DNA of 64,000 bases, taken from the NCBI RefSeq assembly GCF_018861735.1, contig NZ_JAHLEB010000011.1, forward strand, positions 52,198 through 116,197. The letters are read 5' to 3'. The first letter of the stretch is position 1; each line of letters begins with the position of its first letter. Source of the stretch: Clostridium lacusfryxellense (GTDB lineage Bacteria > Bacillota > Clostridia > Clostridiales > Clostridiaceae). Below, in pieces: positions 27,089 through 35,663 of this stretch. Under the pieces are notes generated by a model that saw nothing but the letters and a program-made list of their open reading frames with translations, had not been told where the DNA came from and searched no databases. The position numbers and the translations under genes are program-made.

Positions 27089-28027
27089 TTATCTTTTTTT
27101 CTTTATGTGTATATATACATACCTTCCTATTATAAATAAGATTGATAAAACAACTGCATAAGGCAATACTACAAATACAATTACAATAAACCCCTTACCA
27201 AAATCAGCTAACGTTTTAAGTGATGATGTAAATCCATTTGAAATTTTATGCCCGTAGGAAACAGATGTTTCTTTTATTTTGTGAACCTCTGATATCTGTA
27301 TATTTAATGTGCAATAATCTATTAAATTATCCCATTTTTTAAGACTACCTGTCAAACTCTCTATTTCATATCTTACGTCACTTAATTCCTTTTCTAAGAC
27401 TATTATATCTTTAAGCTCACCAGTCTTCTTTAAAAGTGTGAGTAATCTTTCCTCTTGAATGTTTAGTGATTTCAAATGTGCTTGCGTATCAAAATATGCT
27501 GTCGTTACATCCTCACTTGAGATTTTCTGATTTGTAATGCTACCCAAGCTTCCAATATCAGATATAAAACTATCAAATTTAGTCTTAGGAATTCTTAGTA
27601 TAAATTCGCCTCTTCTACTTTCTTCACCTGGGTTTACCTTTGCTGCAATACTATTACCTGAAATATTAGAACTTTGAACATAAGCACCCATGCTAGCAGT
27701 TTTACTTAAAATCTGCTTTACGGTGTTGTCAAAGCTTATCGTTTCCATGTCTATTATTCCTTTTCTTATTATCTTGCCCTGTCCTTCTAAAGAATTAACC
27801 AAAGCATCCTTTGATTCGTTCACTGCCTTAGCATCGTTTTTTTGAGTATCACCATTGGTACCAGCAACACTATTTTCACTTAACCCACTATTATTATCGG
27901 GAATAGACACGCTAACCTTGTCCTCACTTGATGAACTTGACTTACTAGATGAACATCCCACAATAAGAATACTAACCATTGTTATTAATATTAGTATTGC
28001 TAGTAAACCCTTATATTTACTTTTCAC
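27089..28027 (-). CDS. DUF4349-domain lipoprotein
   Basis: A 312-aa surface lipoprotein. The signal peptide ends in the lipobox LIVGC (Cys 25), then a Ser-rich linker. The DUF4349 domain starts GKIIRKGIIDMETISFDNTVKQIL and contains TKFDSFISDIGSLGSITNQKISSEDVT. A coiled coil (EERLLTLLKKTGELKDIIVLEKELSDVRYEIESL) follows. One membrane segment lies near the C-terminus (FIVIVFVVLPYAVVLSILFII) before a basic tail. The start codon is GTG behind GGGGGG. DUF4349 proteins have no assigned function; the topology resembles envelope-spanning proteins. Confidence 0.85.
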   Translation of the reverse strand: MKSKYKGLLAILILITMVSILIVGCSSSKSSSSSEDKVSVSIPDNNSGLSENSVAGTNGDTQKNDAKAVNESKDALVNSLEGQGKIIRKGIIDMETISFDNTVKQILSKTASMGAYVQSSNISGNSIAAKVNPGEESRRGEFILRIPKTKFDSFISDIGSLGSITNQKISSEDVTTAYFDTQAHLKSLNIQEERLLTLLKKTGELKDIIVLEKELSDVRYEIESLTGSLKKWDNLIDYCTLNIQISEVHKIKETSVSYGHKISNGFTSSLKTLADFGKGFIVIVFVVLPYAVVLSILFIIGRYVYIHIKKKR

Positions 28028-28212
28028 TATATATCCCCCCCGAAAAATGTAGTTGTAAACATTGATAATAGTCCCATATATATACTATTATACTATAAAA
28101 TTATTCACCCTATCCGTATTTTTATTTACAATTTATTTTAGGATTCGACATAGATAAAATCAAGATAATGTGATATACATTATAAATTAATCCACTATTA
28201 ATATCACAGTTA

Positions 28213-29292
28213 TCAATTATATAACAACGCATCACCTGTCCCTATAATAGTTACATTATAGTTAGATTCCTTAAGATTTATTAAGTATGGTACAACTAAT
28301 TTATCACCAGACTTTATAATTCTCACTGAAGGTCTTAATCCATAACTCGAATAATTTTCAACAACTATTCCAACTAAATAATTACTCAGGTTTACACAAG
28401 TACCTATTGGATATGGGGCTATCTTAGACGAAAGAATTTTGACTAGAGATTGGTCAAACATAGTTCCACCTCCACCCATAATATACTCAATACCCTCGGA
28501 TGGTAACACTCCTTTTCTATATGGTCTATCAGATATAAGAGCATCATATACATCAGCAATTGCTATTATACGTCCAAATATCGATATATCCTTACCTTTT
28601 ATATTTAATGGATAACCTGTGCCATCATACCTTTCATGGTGCTGATATATTCCCATATAAACTTTTGTATTTAAATCTAAATTTCCTTTTACATATCTGT
28701 AACCATTTTCAGAGTGTTGTTTTACTATTTCAAACTCATCACCTGTTAATTTGCATGGTTTATCTAGTATTTCATTGGGCGTGTATATTTTACCTATATC
28801 ATGTAATAATGATGATGTTGCTAATAAATATAAGTCTTCCTTATTTAGTTCAAGCGCTACCCCTACTATAATTGATAATACACAAACATTTACCGAATGG
28901 TAAAACGTATACTCACTTGATACTCTTAAATCCATCATATTAACTATTGTATCTTCATTACCTGATATTTCATCAACAATATCCTCTATTACACTCTCCA
29001 CAACTTTAATCGAAGATTCTATATCTTTCCTTTTCCTATTTGGTTGCATTAGATTCTTTATTGATTTTATTGCTTTCATTTTTAACCCTTCACTAATAAT
29101 ATCTGTTACAGTAATATCCTCTGACATTTTGTCATTTATATATAATCCACTATAACCTAGATCAATTAATTTATTTACATATGATGTTTGTATAATTGTT
29201 TCTTTCCTTAAAAGCATTTCCCCATTCTCACCATATAACGTTTTACCTAAAATCATGCCTTCTGTTATATATTTAATTGGTATATATCTCAT
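28213..29292 (-). CDS. HD-GYP domain protein, predicted c-di-GMP phosphodiesterase
   Basis: A 359-aa cytosolic protein. The N-terminal ~110 residues are a small beta-rich domain, starting MRYIPIKYITEGMILGKTLYG. The HD-GYP domain shows HSVNVCVLSIIVG, LLHDIGKIYTPNEILDKP (HD), QHSENGYRYV, QHHERYDGTGYPLNIKG (GYP) and IIAIADVYDALISDRPYRKG. Intact metal residues suggest an active cyclic-di-GMP hydrolase. The start at 29292 lies behind GAGGTGGG; longer frames have no site. No GGDEF gene is nearby. Confidence 0.88.
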   Translation of the reverse strand: MRYIPIKYITEGMILGKTLYGENGEMLLRKETIIQTSYVNKLIDLGYSGLYINDKMSEDITVTDIISEGLKMKAIKSIKNLMQPNRKRKDIESSIKVVESVIEDIVDEISGNEDTIVNMMDLRVSSEYTFYHSVNVCVLSIIVGVALELNKEDLYLLATSSLLHDIGKIYTPNEILDKPCKLTGDEFEIVKQHSENGYRYVKGNLDLNTKVYMGIYQHHERYDGTGYPLNIKGKDISIFGRIIAIADVYDALISDRPYRKGVLPSEGIEYIMGGGGTMFDQSLVKILSSKIAPYPIGTCVNLSNYLVGIVVENYSSYGLRPSVRIIKSGDKLVVPYLINLKESNYNVTIIGTGDALLYN

Positions 29293-29478
29293 ATAATCCC
29301 ACCTCGTATAAATTAAAATAATCAATAACTAAGCTAACTGTTAATAATATTTGTTATGTCGAACATCCGTATAGTAATACTATTACTCTTATTAAGATTA
29401 ATGTATTCTTATTGGTTTGTAAAGGATAAATTGTATTTATTTAAAATATTTTGTATTAATATGTCATATTATCATACA

Positions 29479-29522
29479 AAAAAACACAATGCATAAACAA
29501 ATTTTTATACATTGTGTTTTTT
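29479..29522. repeat. Dispersed palindromic terminator repeat, copy 3
   Basis: AAAAAACACAATGCATAA (29479-29496) faces TTATACATTGTGTTTTTT (29505-29522). It lies downstream of the RHH gene and bounds the partition cassette on its left. Confidence 0.8.
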
Positions 29523-29556
29523 ATCATTATTTTAATTAAAAGATAATAATATACTC

Positions 29557-29709
29557 CTAACTAACAAATGCTGTTAAATATTCATTAACATTTTTAGATA
29601 TCTCTTTTCTTATCCAATCATTATTATGTAATAATTCATGCTGCTCCTCAGTAATCCTAATAGATAACACCTTCGTTTTACTATTCTCACCTTTTTTTCT
29701 ACCCCTCAT
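29557..29709 (-). CDS. 50-aa ribbon-helix-helix DNA-binding protein
   Basis: A very small gene with GGAGGAG seven bases before its ATG. The product starts MRGRKKGENSKTKVLSIRIT, then EEQHELL and a C-terminal helix, the beta-helix-helix layout of Arc/CopG repressors. It is divergent from the ParM-like gene, with palindromes and iterons in the 231-bp gap, so autoregulation of the partition cassette or centromere binding is likely. The assignment is by pattern. Confidence 0.7.
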   Translation of the reverse strand: MRGRKKGENSKTKVLSIRITEEQHELLHNNDWIRKEISKNVNEYLTAFVS

Positions 29710-29780
29710 ATTCTCCTCCTATATATATTCCATTTAATGTAAACCCAATTTAACTATAAGTATATCTTAATTATTTTACG

Positions 29781-29813
29781 TTTACAATAATTAAAATATA
29801 TATTTATTGTAAA
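29781..29813. promoter_or_regulatory. Inverted repeat in the partition cassette control region
   Basis: TTTACAATAA (29781-29790) is the exact complement of TTATTGTAAA (29804-29813), 72 bp upstream of the RHH gene start. Candidate operator for the RHH or ParR-like protein. Confidence 0.45.
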
Positions 29814-29846
29814 TATTGTAATTTATTGAAATTTGTAGTATATTGA

Positions 29847-29920
29847 TAAGGTAATAAAAATTAATACTTTTATTACCTTACAAGTATTAAAAGTATTACT
29901 AAGTACTACTTTTAGTACAT
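29847..29920. promoter_or_regulatory. Centromere-like (parC) region: palindrome plus iterons
   Basis: A 13-bp-arm perfect inverted repeat (29847-29859 with 29868-29880, arms TAAGGTAATAAAA) is followed by degenerate repeats AAGTATTA at 29882 and 29891, AAGTACTA at 29901 and TAGTACAT at 29913. The 9-12 bp spacing is near one helical turn, as in RHH-bound parC sites. It ends 20 bp before the ParM-like gene. Confidence 0.55.
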
Positions 29921-29940
29921 GTTCAAATAGGAGGGGTATT

Positions 29941-30894
29941 ATGATTAATCAAGTTCTTTTTTTAGGACAAGACCATGGATATTCAGCATTGAAGGATTCT
30001 TCTAACCATTGCTTTACAAGTAGTGTCCTTGAAGGCAAAAAGTTAGCTGTAGCATCAGATGATACTGTTGAAGTGAAAATTGGAGATAAATACTATACAA
30101 TAACAAACCAAGGAAAAAAACTGTCTGGAATTAACAAGGTAAAAGGTGAAATTGATAGAGAGATAATCAAAGTATTAACATTAGCATCAATATATAAATC
30201 GTCATTTGAACAAGTAGACGATGTAGAATGTAATCTTTGCGTTGGATTACCAATTCAATACTATAACCAGCAATGTGAGGCCTTTGAGAAATATATAAAA
30301 ACCGCTTGTGATAACCAACTAGTTAGTGTTAATGGGGGAAAAGAGAAACTTATAAATATAAGCAATATAACTACTATTCCTCAAGCATCTGGTCTGCCTT
30401 TTTTGTATGAGGAAGAATTTAAAGATATTCCTAACAGTGTTGTGATAGATTTTGGGCATTACACAATAGACGTAAGTTTCTATAGTTTTATGGACCTTGA
30501 GGACGTAAATGCCTCTATGCCTACAGGTACAAAAGACATTTTCGGCAAACTTTCTAGACGTTTGAATGAAGAATTTGATATAAATATTAATGAAAAAGAT
30601 ATGGAGAGAGTACTCCAGAAAGGCTACGTAAAAGATATGGATGGAAAAGTGCATGACTTGTCAGTACTCGATCCATTAAAAGATAATTACATATACGATA
30701 TCATCACTAGCCTTAAAGCAGAATATAGACAAATCGGTCAAGCTGATAAAATTTATATAATTGGTGGAGGTGCCATATCATTTAAAGAAGATATCAAAAA
30801 ATATATCAAGAATGATGTTGTATTCGTTGATAATCCTCGTTTTGCGAATGCTAATTCATTTCAAAAAGTTGCCCAACTATCATTCAATGTTTAA
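29941..30894 (+). CDS. ParM-like actin (plasmid segregation ATPase family)
   Basis: A 317-aa actin-fold protein. Phosphate-1 motif GQDHGYSALK is at residues 9-18, phosphate-2 VVIDFGHYTIDVSF at 167-180, and the adenosine motif IYIIGGGAISF at 271-281. The C-terminal NPRFANANSFQKVA matches the ParM/Alp ending. Such proteins polymerise into filaments that push plasmid copies apart. A GGAGGGG ribosome site precedes the ATG. Sixteen bp downstream begins a ParR-like gene. Upstream are iterons and a divergent RHH gene. The cassette sits among chromosomal genes, which is unusual. Confidence 0.82.
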   Translation: MINQVLFLGQDHGYSALKDSSNHCFTSSVLEGKKLAVASDDTVEVKIGDKYYTITNQGKKLSGINKVKGEIDREIIKVLTLASIYKSSFEQVDDVECNLCVGLPIQYYNQQCEAFEKYIKTACDNQLVSVNGGKEKLINISNITTIPQASGLPFLYEEEFKDIPNSVVIDFGHYTIDVSFYSFMDLEDVNASMPTGTKDIFGKLSRRLNEEFDININEKDMERVLQKGYVKDMDGKVHDLSVLDPLKDNYIYDIITSLKAEYRQIGQADKIYIIGGGAISFKEDIKKYIKNDVVFVDNPRFANANSFQKVAQLSFNV

Positions 30895-30910
30895 AGTGAG
30901 GTGATAAAGA

Positions 30911-31258
30911 GTGGCTAATAAAGTTACTTTTAAACGTGTAAAATCCATAGTTTTTGGAAAACAAGATGAGGACTTTTTTAATGAATTAAATAAGTCTGGG
31001 TACTTTGATAAAAACTGGAGTAACAAAATAAAGCAACTGATAAAATCCGATTTTTATGGTAGAAAGGAAGATCTTGTTATTTTTACTAAAGATCAAGAAA
31101 ATGTTATAGTCGATATTATTAAAAAATATATAAAAGATATTAAATTGCCACTTAATGACAACGCAATTGACGAGGTTGTTTGTGACAAAGAAAATATAGA
31201 CAAAAGCAAAGAAGCTCTACAAGCGCTAAGTAATCTTCAAAGATTTAGAAAAAAATAA
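30911..31258 (+). CDS. ParR-like DNA-binding adaptor
   Basis: A 115-aa basic protein with a GTG start behind GAGGTG, 16 bp after the ParM-like gene. The N-terminal half (VANKVTFKRVKSIVF, DEDFFNELNKSGYFDKNWSN, KIKQLIKSDFYG) could form an RHH-type DNA-binding fold. The acidic C-terminal half, ending in LQRFRKK, would contact filaments. No database family is obvious; the ParR role is inferred from size, position and basic character, as for AlfB/Alp7R. The stop codon is at the edge of terminator repeat copy 4. Confidence 0.6.
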   Translation: MANKVTFKRVKSIVFGKQDEDFFNELNKSGYFDKNWSNKIKQLIKSDFYGRKEDLVIFTKDQENVIVDIIKKYIKDIKLPLNDNAIDEVVCDKENIDKSKEALQALSNLQRFRKK

Positions 31259-31305
31259 AACTGTAACACAACGTATAAGTCACTTATATATTGTGTTACA
31301 GTTTT
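31257..31305. repeat. Dispersed palindromic terminator repeat, copy 4
   Basis: AAAACTGTAACACAACGTATAA (31257-31278) faces TTATATATTGTGTTACAGTTTT (31284-31305), a near-perfect 22-bp stem between the convergent ParR-like and topB genes. It bounds the partition cassette on its right. Confidence 0.85.
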
Positions 31306-31306
31306 A

Positions 31307-33469
31307 CTATTTTAAATTAAACTTAGCAAAAGCCTCAGCCATTGCGGAATTACCAGTTCCTTCATCTTCTTTATTCTGCTGATTTAAGAACTTGTTAACA
31401 TCTTTTTTATTTAATGCACTTTTTTCTGTATCTCGACGTTTGTTAAACGCTGATAGTTTTTCTCTGTAGCCACAACCACAAGTGAAAATCTTATTGTCTC
31501 CATCCCCTCTTATCTCCATTTTCTTATGGCAAGTAGGACAACGTGCATTAGAAACTTGTGATACACCTTTACGATATCCACATTCTCTATCTGGGCATAC
31601 TAGCATCTTTCCTCTTTTGCCATTAACCTCAAGAAGATACTTACTACACTCAGGGCATTTCATTCTTGTAGCATTGTCATGATTATATATTTCGCCAGAA
31701 GCTGCAACGTTCTTAACAAGCTTCACTGCATATTCTCTCATATCTTTTACGAAGTTCATGGAGTTAGCTTTTCCTTTACTTATAAGTTGAAGCTGTTTTT
31801 CCCATTTTGCAGTAAGCTCTGGAGACTTTAATTCCTCTGGAACTAATCCTATTAGCTGTATTCCTTTCGATGTTGGAAATATATCTTTACCTCTTCTCTC
31901 CATATAAAATATGTTAAATAGTTTTTCTATTATATCAGCACGAGTTGCAGAGGTTCCTAGGCCTGAGGTATTATCCAAAGCTTCTCTTAAACTCTCATCC
32001 TGTATATCTTTCCCTGGATGCTCCATCGCTGTAAGTAGCGTTGCTTCATTATACCTAGCTGGTGGCTTAGTTTTCTCATTCACTGATTTAACTAAGGTAA
32101 GTTTTACTGCCTCACCTTTATTAATTGGTGGAAGTGATTGATCTTTATCTTCACTGCCCTCAGAACTGCTTATTTCTTTCCATCCCTTTGATTTAACTAT
32201 TTTCCCTTTTGCAGAGAATCTTTCACCCTTAACATCTATAACTACAGTTGTTTGCTCATATTCAAAAGCAGGACTTAGCACTTCTAAGAATCTTTTTATA
32301 ACTAAGTCATAAATACTTCTCTCTTCTTTGTTAAGGCTTGATAAATCTACATGCTGCTCTGTAGGAATTATAGCATGATGGTCTGATACCTTACTATTAT
32401 CCACAAGTCTACTTGTAGTATGAATTCTACCCTTTATTATGCTTCTAGCTGCTTTCTCATATGGTCCTATAGCTACGCTCTTTAGCCTATCAAGTAACGT
32501 TGCTACTATATCTGTGGTAATATGCCTAGAATCCGTTCTTGGATAAGATAAGATCTTATGAGTTTCATATAACTTCTGCATTATATTAAGAGTTTGTTTT
32601 GCAGAAAATCCAAATTTTCTATTTGCATCCCTTTGAAGTTCTGTTAAATCATATGCAAGTGGTGGAAGCTCTTTTTTAGATGCTTTATTAAGTTCTACAA
32701 CAGTTCCCATTTGATTGTTTACTTTAACTGCAATGTCTTCTGCCTTTTTCTTATCAAAGGTACGTGCTTCACCATTTTTACTTGACCAATGAACATTGAA
32801 ATTATTTACCTTACCATTTACCGTCCAGTAATCCTTTGGAATGAATCTTTTTATTTCATTTTCTCTATCAACAATAAGTGCTAATGTTGGCGTCTGTACT
32901 CTTCCAGCTGATAATTGAGCATTATATTTACAAGTTAGGGCCCTCGTAACGTTAAGGCCTATAAGCCAATCCGCCTCCGCTCTTGATTGCGCTGCCCAAA
33001 ATAAGTTTTCATAATCTTTTCCTGGTTTAAGACTAGCGAATCCATCCTTTATAGCTTTTTCGGTTTGAGATGAAATCCATAACCTCTTTATAGGCTTTTT
33101 AAATCCTGCTTTTTGAATTATCCATCTTGCTACTAATTCTCCTTCTCGTCCTGCATCTGTAGCTATTACTAGTTCATCTACATCTGCTTTTTTAAGGAGT
33201 TCACGTACAATCTTATATTGCTTTGCAGTTTCCTTAATAACTACCAGTTTTAAATCCTTTGGTAACATAGGAAGATCTTCCATTTTCCAAGCTTTATATT
33301 TTACATCATAATCCTCAGGGCCTGCTAGTGTTACTAAATGTCCTAATGCCCAAGTTACAATATATTTTGCTCCCATTAAATACCCATTTCCGCCTTGAGT
33401 ACAATTTAAGACTTTTGCAAGCTCGCGACCAACTGATGGTTTTTCTGCAAGCACTAATATTTTTCCCAT
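31307..33469 (-). CDS. topB: DNA topoisomerase III (type IA)
   Basis: A 720-aa type IA topoisomerase. The TOPRIM domain opens with ILVLAEKPSVGRELAKVL and has VIATDAGREGELVARW near 115. The active-site Tyr is in KILSYPRTDSRHI (about residue 310). PPARYNEATLLTAMEHPG and TSGLGTSATRADII near 470-510 complete the core. The C-terminus has two zinc-ribbon-like Cys clusters (CPECSKYLL...CPDRECGY and CPTCHKKM...CGCGY) and a low-complexity tail. It relaxes and decatenates DNA. It is convergent with the ParM/ParR cassette. TopB is often carried by plasmids and conjugative elements but is also chromosomal in clostridia. Confidence 0.93.
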   Translation of the reverse strand: MGKILVLAEKPSVGRELAKVLNCTQGGNGYLMGAKYIVTWALGHLVTLAGPEDYDVKYKAWKMEDLPMLPKDLKLVVIKETAKQYKIVRELLKKADVDELVIATDAGREGELVARWIIQKAGFKKPIKRLWISSQTEKAIKDGFASLKPGKDYENLFWAAQSRAEADWLIGLNVTRALTCKYNAQLSAGRVQTPTLALIVDRENEIKRFIPKDYWTVNGKVNNFNVHWSSKNGEARTFDKKKAEDIAVKVNNQMGTVVELNKASKKELPPLAYDLTELQRDANRKFGFSAKQTLNIMQKLYETHKILSYPRTDSRHITTDIVATLLDRLKSVAIGPYEKAARSIIKGRIHTTSRLVDNSKVSDHHAIIPTEQHVDLSSLNKEERSIYDLVIKRFLEVLSPAFEYEQTTVVIDVKGERFSAKGKIVKSKGWKEISSSEGSEDKDQSLPPINKGEAVKLTLVKSVNEKTKPPARYNEATLLTAMEHPGKDIQDESLREALDNTSGLGTSATRADIIEKLFNIFYMERRGKDIFPTSKGIQLIGLVPEELKSPELTAKWEKQLQLISKGKANSMNFVKDMREYAVKLVKNVAASGEIYNHDNATRMKCPECSKYLLEVNGKRGKMLVCPDRECGYRKGVSQVSNARCPTCHKKMEIRGDGDNKIFTCGCGYREKLSAFNKRRDTEKSALNKKDVNKFLNQQNKEDEGTGNSAMAEAFAKFNLK

Positions 33470-33791
33470 ATATAAAACTTCCTCTCGTATGACTATAATT
33501 TACTGAGCTATACTCAGTTTTCTTTCTTCATCTATATGTAATTACTTTTCTCATAATACTAATAGCTATTTTTGTTAATATTTTTATAAGAACATAATAC
33601 CCTAACTATACTTATTATAACTACTTTAGTTCCAATATTCAAATTTTGTTAGCCTAAGAGATCTAGTTAAGGTGTTTTTTGTTATTATAAATGATATACT
33701 ACATAATATATTATAATTAGAAATATACTATAGTTATATGATATTTTTCCATCTATTTATATCAAAATTAAATAAGTTTAGAGGTTATTAA
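33470..33791. other. Intergenic region between topB and exonuclease gene
   Basis: A 322-bp AT-rich divergent promoter region. No additional gene, hairpin or convincing promoter pair was recognised. Confidence 0.4.
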
Positions 33792-34574
33792 ATGAATTAT
33801 ATAGTATTTGATTTGGAATTTAATCAAGGTTACAATTTTGGAAAAGAAACTGAAAATAAATCAAACCCCAAGTGCCCTTTTGAAATAATTCAGATAGGCG
33901 CAGTAAAACTGAATGAAAATTTTGAGACTATCGGGGCTTTGGATGTGTTAGTTAAACCAGAAATTTACACTAAAATTAATCCTTTTGTAAAAGAAATTAC
34001 TGGAATAACAATGGAGGATCTTAATTACGGCAAATCCTTCAAAGAGATGTATGATGAACTAGCTGACTTCGTTAAAACCGATGAAAATGTACTATCTGTG
34101 TGGGGCGTGGCAGATATCACTGAATTATTTAGAAACATAGCATACCATGGTTTAGATGCTTCCATTATACCTACATCGTACATCAACATTCAATCATATG
34201 CCTCTAAGCAACTTGGTTGTAAAAAAGGAATAAACATCGGGTTAGGTAATGCTGCAAAACTACTAAGTATCCCTATTGAAAGTGAATTTCACAATGCTTT
34301 CAATGATGCTTATTACACTGCAAAGGTTTTTAAGCTAATTTATAACGAGGATATCAAAACCAAGGTATACGATCCATATAAACCTATGAAGGTTAGGAGA
34401 CTAGCTACTCCAAACTATAAAATTGATTTCGTTAGTTTGTCAAAACAATTTGAGAAAATGTTTGACAGAGAAATGACAAAAGAAGAAAAATCCATAATTA
34501 AACTAGCATATATTATGGGTAAAACAAATCAGTTTCAAACTAAAAATATTGATGAATTAAGCACAAAAAAATAA
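33792..34574 (+). CDS. DEDDh 3'-5' exonuclease (KapD/DnaQ-like)
   Basis: A 260-aa exonuclease-fold protein. ExoI motif YIVFDLEFNQGYN (D and E), ExoII region SVWGVADITELFRNIAYHG, and ExoIII FHNAFNDAYYTAKVF (H and D) give the DEDDh set. The N-terminal two-thirds is the nuclease, with about 70 extra C-terminal residues containing RRLATPNYKIDFV. It resembles KapD-type inhibitors and small RNA/DNA exonucleases. It has its own AGAGG ribosome site and a strong terminator, so it is a single-gene unit. Confidence 0.82.
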   Translation: MNYIVFDLEFNQGYNFGKETENKSNPKCPFEIIQIGAVKLNENFETIGALDVLVKPEIYTKINPFVKEITGITMEDLNYGKSFKEMYDELADFVKTDENVLSVWGVADITELFRNIAYHGLDASIIPTSYINIQSYASKQLGCKKGINIGLGNAAKLLSIPIESEFHNAFNDAYYTAKVFKLIYNEDIKTKVYDPYKPMKVRRLATPNYKIDFVSLSKQFEKMFDREMTKEEKSIIKLAYIMGKTNQFQTKNIDELSTKK

Positions 34575-34611
34575 AACCAGTATAGAGCTATCTTCTATAC
34601 TGGTTTTTTAT
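34573..34611 (+). terminator. Terminator of the exonuclease gene
   Basis: AAAACCAGTATAGA pairs perfectly with TCTATACTGGTTTT, 7-base loop, then a T run. The stem overlaps the stop codon by two bases. Confidence 0.88.
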
Positions 34612-34618
34612 ACTTTTA

Positions 34619-35362
34619 TTAAATTTCTGTTTCTTCGTTTACTTTAACATCTTCAACATTAGCATATTTATTTTCTAAATTAGCTTTTCTGTTGTCTAAT
34701 GTATTAAGATTTATAGGATGAGTAACCATATCTTCAGTAGTACTCATTATAAATCTATTAAGATAAATTTTTCCTTCAGGAGTATTTGCTACAGCATAAG
34801 GTTCTGTATCTTTCTTAAATAAAACCCATGTGTAGTCATTGTTAACTACTCTATTCAAATCTTCTTTATCAATTATAGTTCTTGCTTTCTCTTTACCATA
34901 TCTGTCTCTTAATATCACACCAACAGAATCTTCATCATGTTCTTCATAATCATTAATTGTATTCTGATTATAAACTTCAAGGTTACATTTTCTATTGTCT
35001 AGAGTATCTCCATTAATGTGCCTTACAGGCGCTTTTGGATGAACATCTAATATAAATGATTGCAAACTTTGCTTTCTTCTATATTTCTTTTCTTCAATAT
35101 AATATGAACCTAAATTTTGTGCTAAGAAATTATTGAAGTCTTTGTTCCACTCTGCAAACCAACGACCTTTTTCTAATACTTTTTTTAAATCTTCAGTATC
35201 TATTTTACAATCAATAGTTGTGCCATCTTTTTTAACTATTTTTAAGTAAGTAACTTCTTCAAGTGTTTGATATTTATTAAGTTTAACTTCTACCTTAGCA
35301 GTTTCTACTTTAGTGGTTTCTACTTTACTATTTACTTTTTTGTTTCCAATTTCGTTTTTTAT
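34619..35362 (-). CDS. HNH-like protein with non-canonical (AUA) start
   Basis: The open frame extends to 35362 and encodes about 247 aa, but no ATG, GTG or TTG occurs until a TTG at 35065. An AGAGGTG site lies seven bases before an ATA codon at 35362 (an ATC precedes it), so translation probably starts there, or the start codon has been lost. The N-terminal part is Lys-rich (VETTKVETAKVEVKL). The mid part has SLQSFILDVHPKAPVRHING and DTLDNRKCNLEVYNQN, the HNH_3/NUMOD-type HxxN...N pattern. A second degenerate copy near the C-terminus reads HPINLNTLDNRKANLE. DNA endonuclease or DNA-binding function is possible. Confidence 0.55.
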   Translation of the reverse strand: MKNEIGNKKVNSKVETTKVETAKVEVKLNKYQTLEEVTYLKIVKKDGTTIDCKIDTEDLKKVLEKGRWFAEWNKDFNNFLAQNLGSYYIEEKKYRRKQSLQSFILDVHPKAPVRHINGDTLDNRKCNLEVYNQNTINDYEEHDEDSVGVILRDRYGKEKARTIIDKEDLNRVVNNDYTWVLFKKDTEPYAVANTPEGKIYLNRFIMSTTEDMVTHPINLNTLDNRKANLENKYANVEDVKVNEETEI

Positions 35363-35388
35363 GATAGGACACCTCTTTCTTCTATTTA

Positions 35389-35441
35389 GGCATCTTAAAA
35401 AAATAACCAGTCAGCATGCTAGCCTATTTTTTTTATATGCC
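35389..35441 (-). promoter_or_regulatory. Leader hairpin before the HNH-like gene
   Basis: GGCATCTTAAAAAAATA (35389-35405) pairs with TATTTTTTTTATATGCC (35425-35441) around a loop that contains AGCATGCT. It lies about 10 bp upstream of the ribosome site on the minus strand and could be an attenuator or autoregulatory site. Confidence 0.45.
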
Positions 35442-35663
35442 TTTAAGGGATTTAAAATTATATAAATAATTTTAATATTTCCCTATTTTTTTTAATAACA
35501 ACTCGATTTTCTCTAGAACACACATGTTTATTTTTACTACATTATTCTTATTATATCACATTCAGCAGCTTATAAACACCAAAACTTAAAATGATTTTAT
35601 ATTATTAATAATTTGTTTTACTTTTGGTTAAACTTGTAGTAGATACATTAAGGAGGAGATTAC

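Noticed and set aside
31307..33469. topB as part of the ParM/ParR mobile cassette
   Set aside because: It is convergent, separated by a terminator repeat, and topB is common on clostridial chromosomes; linkage is not supported.
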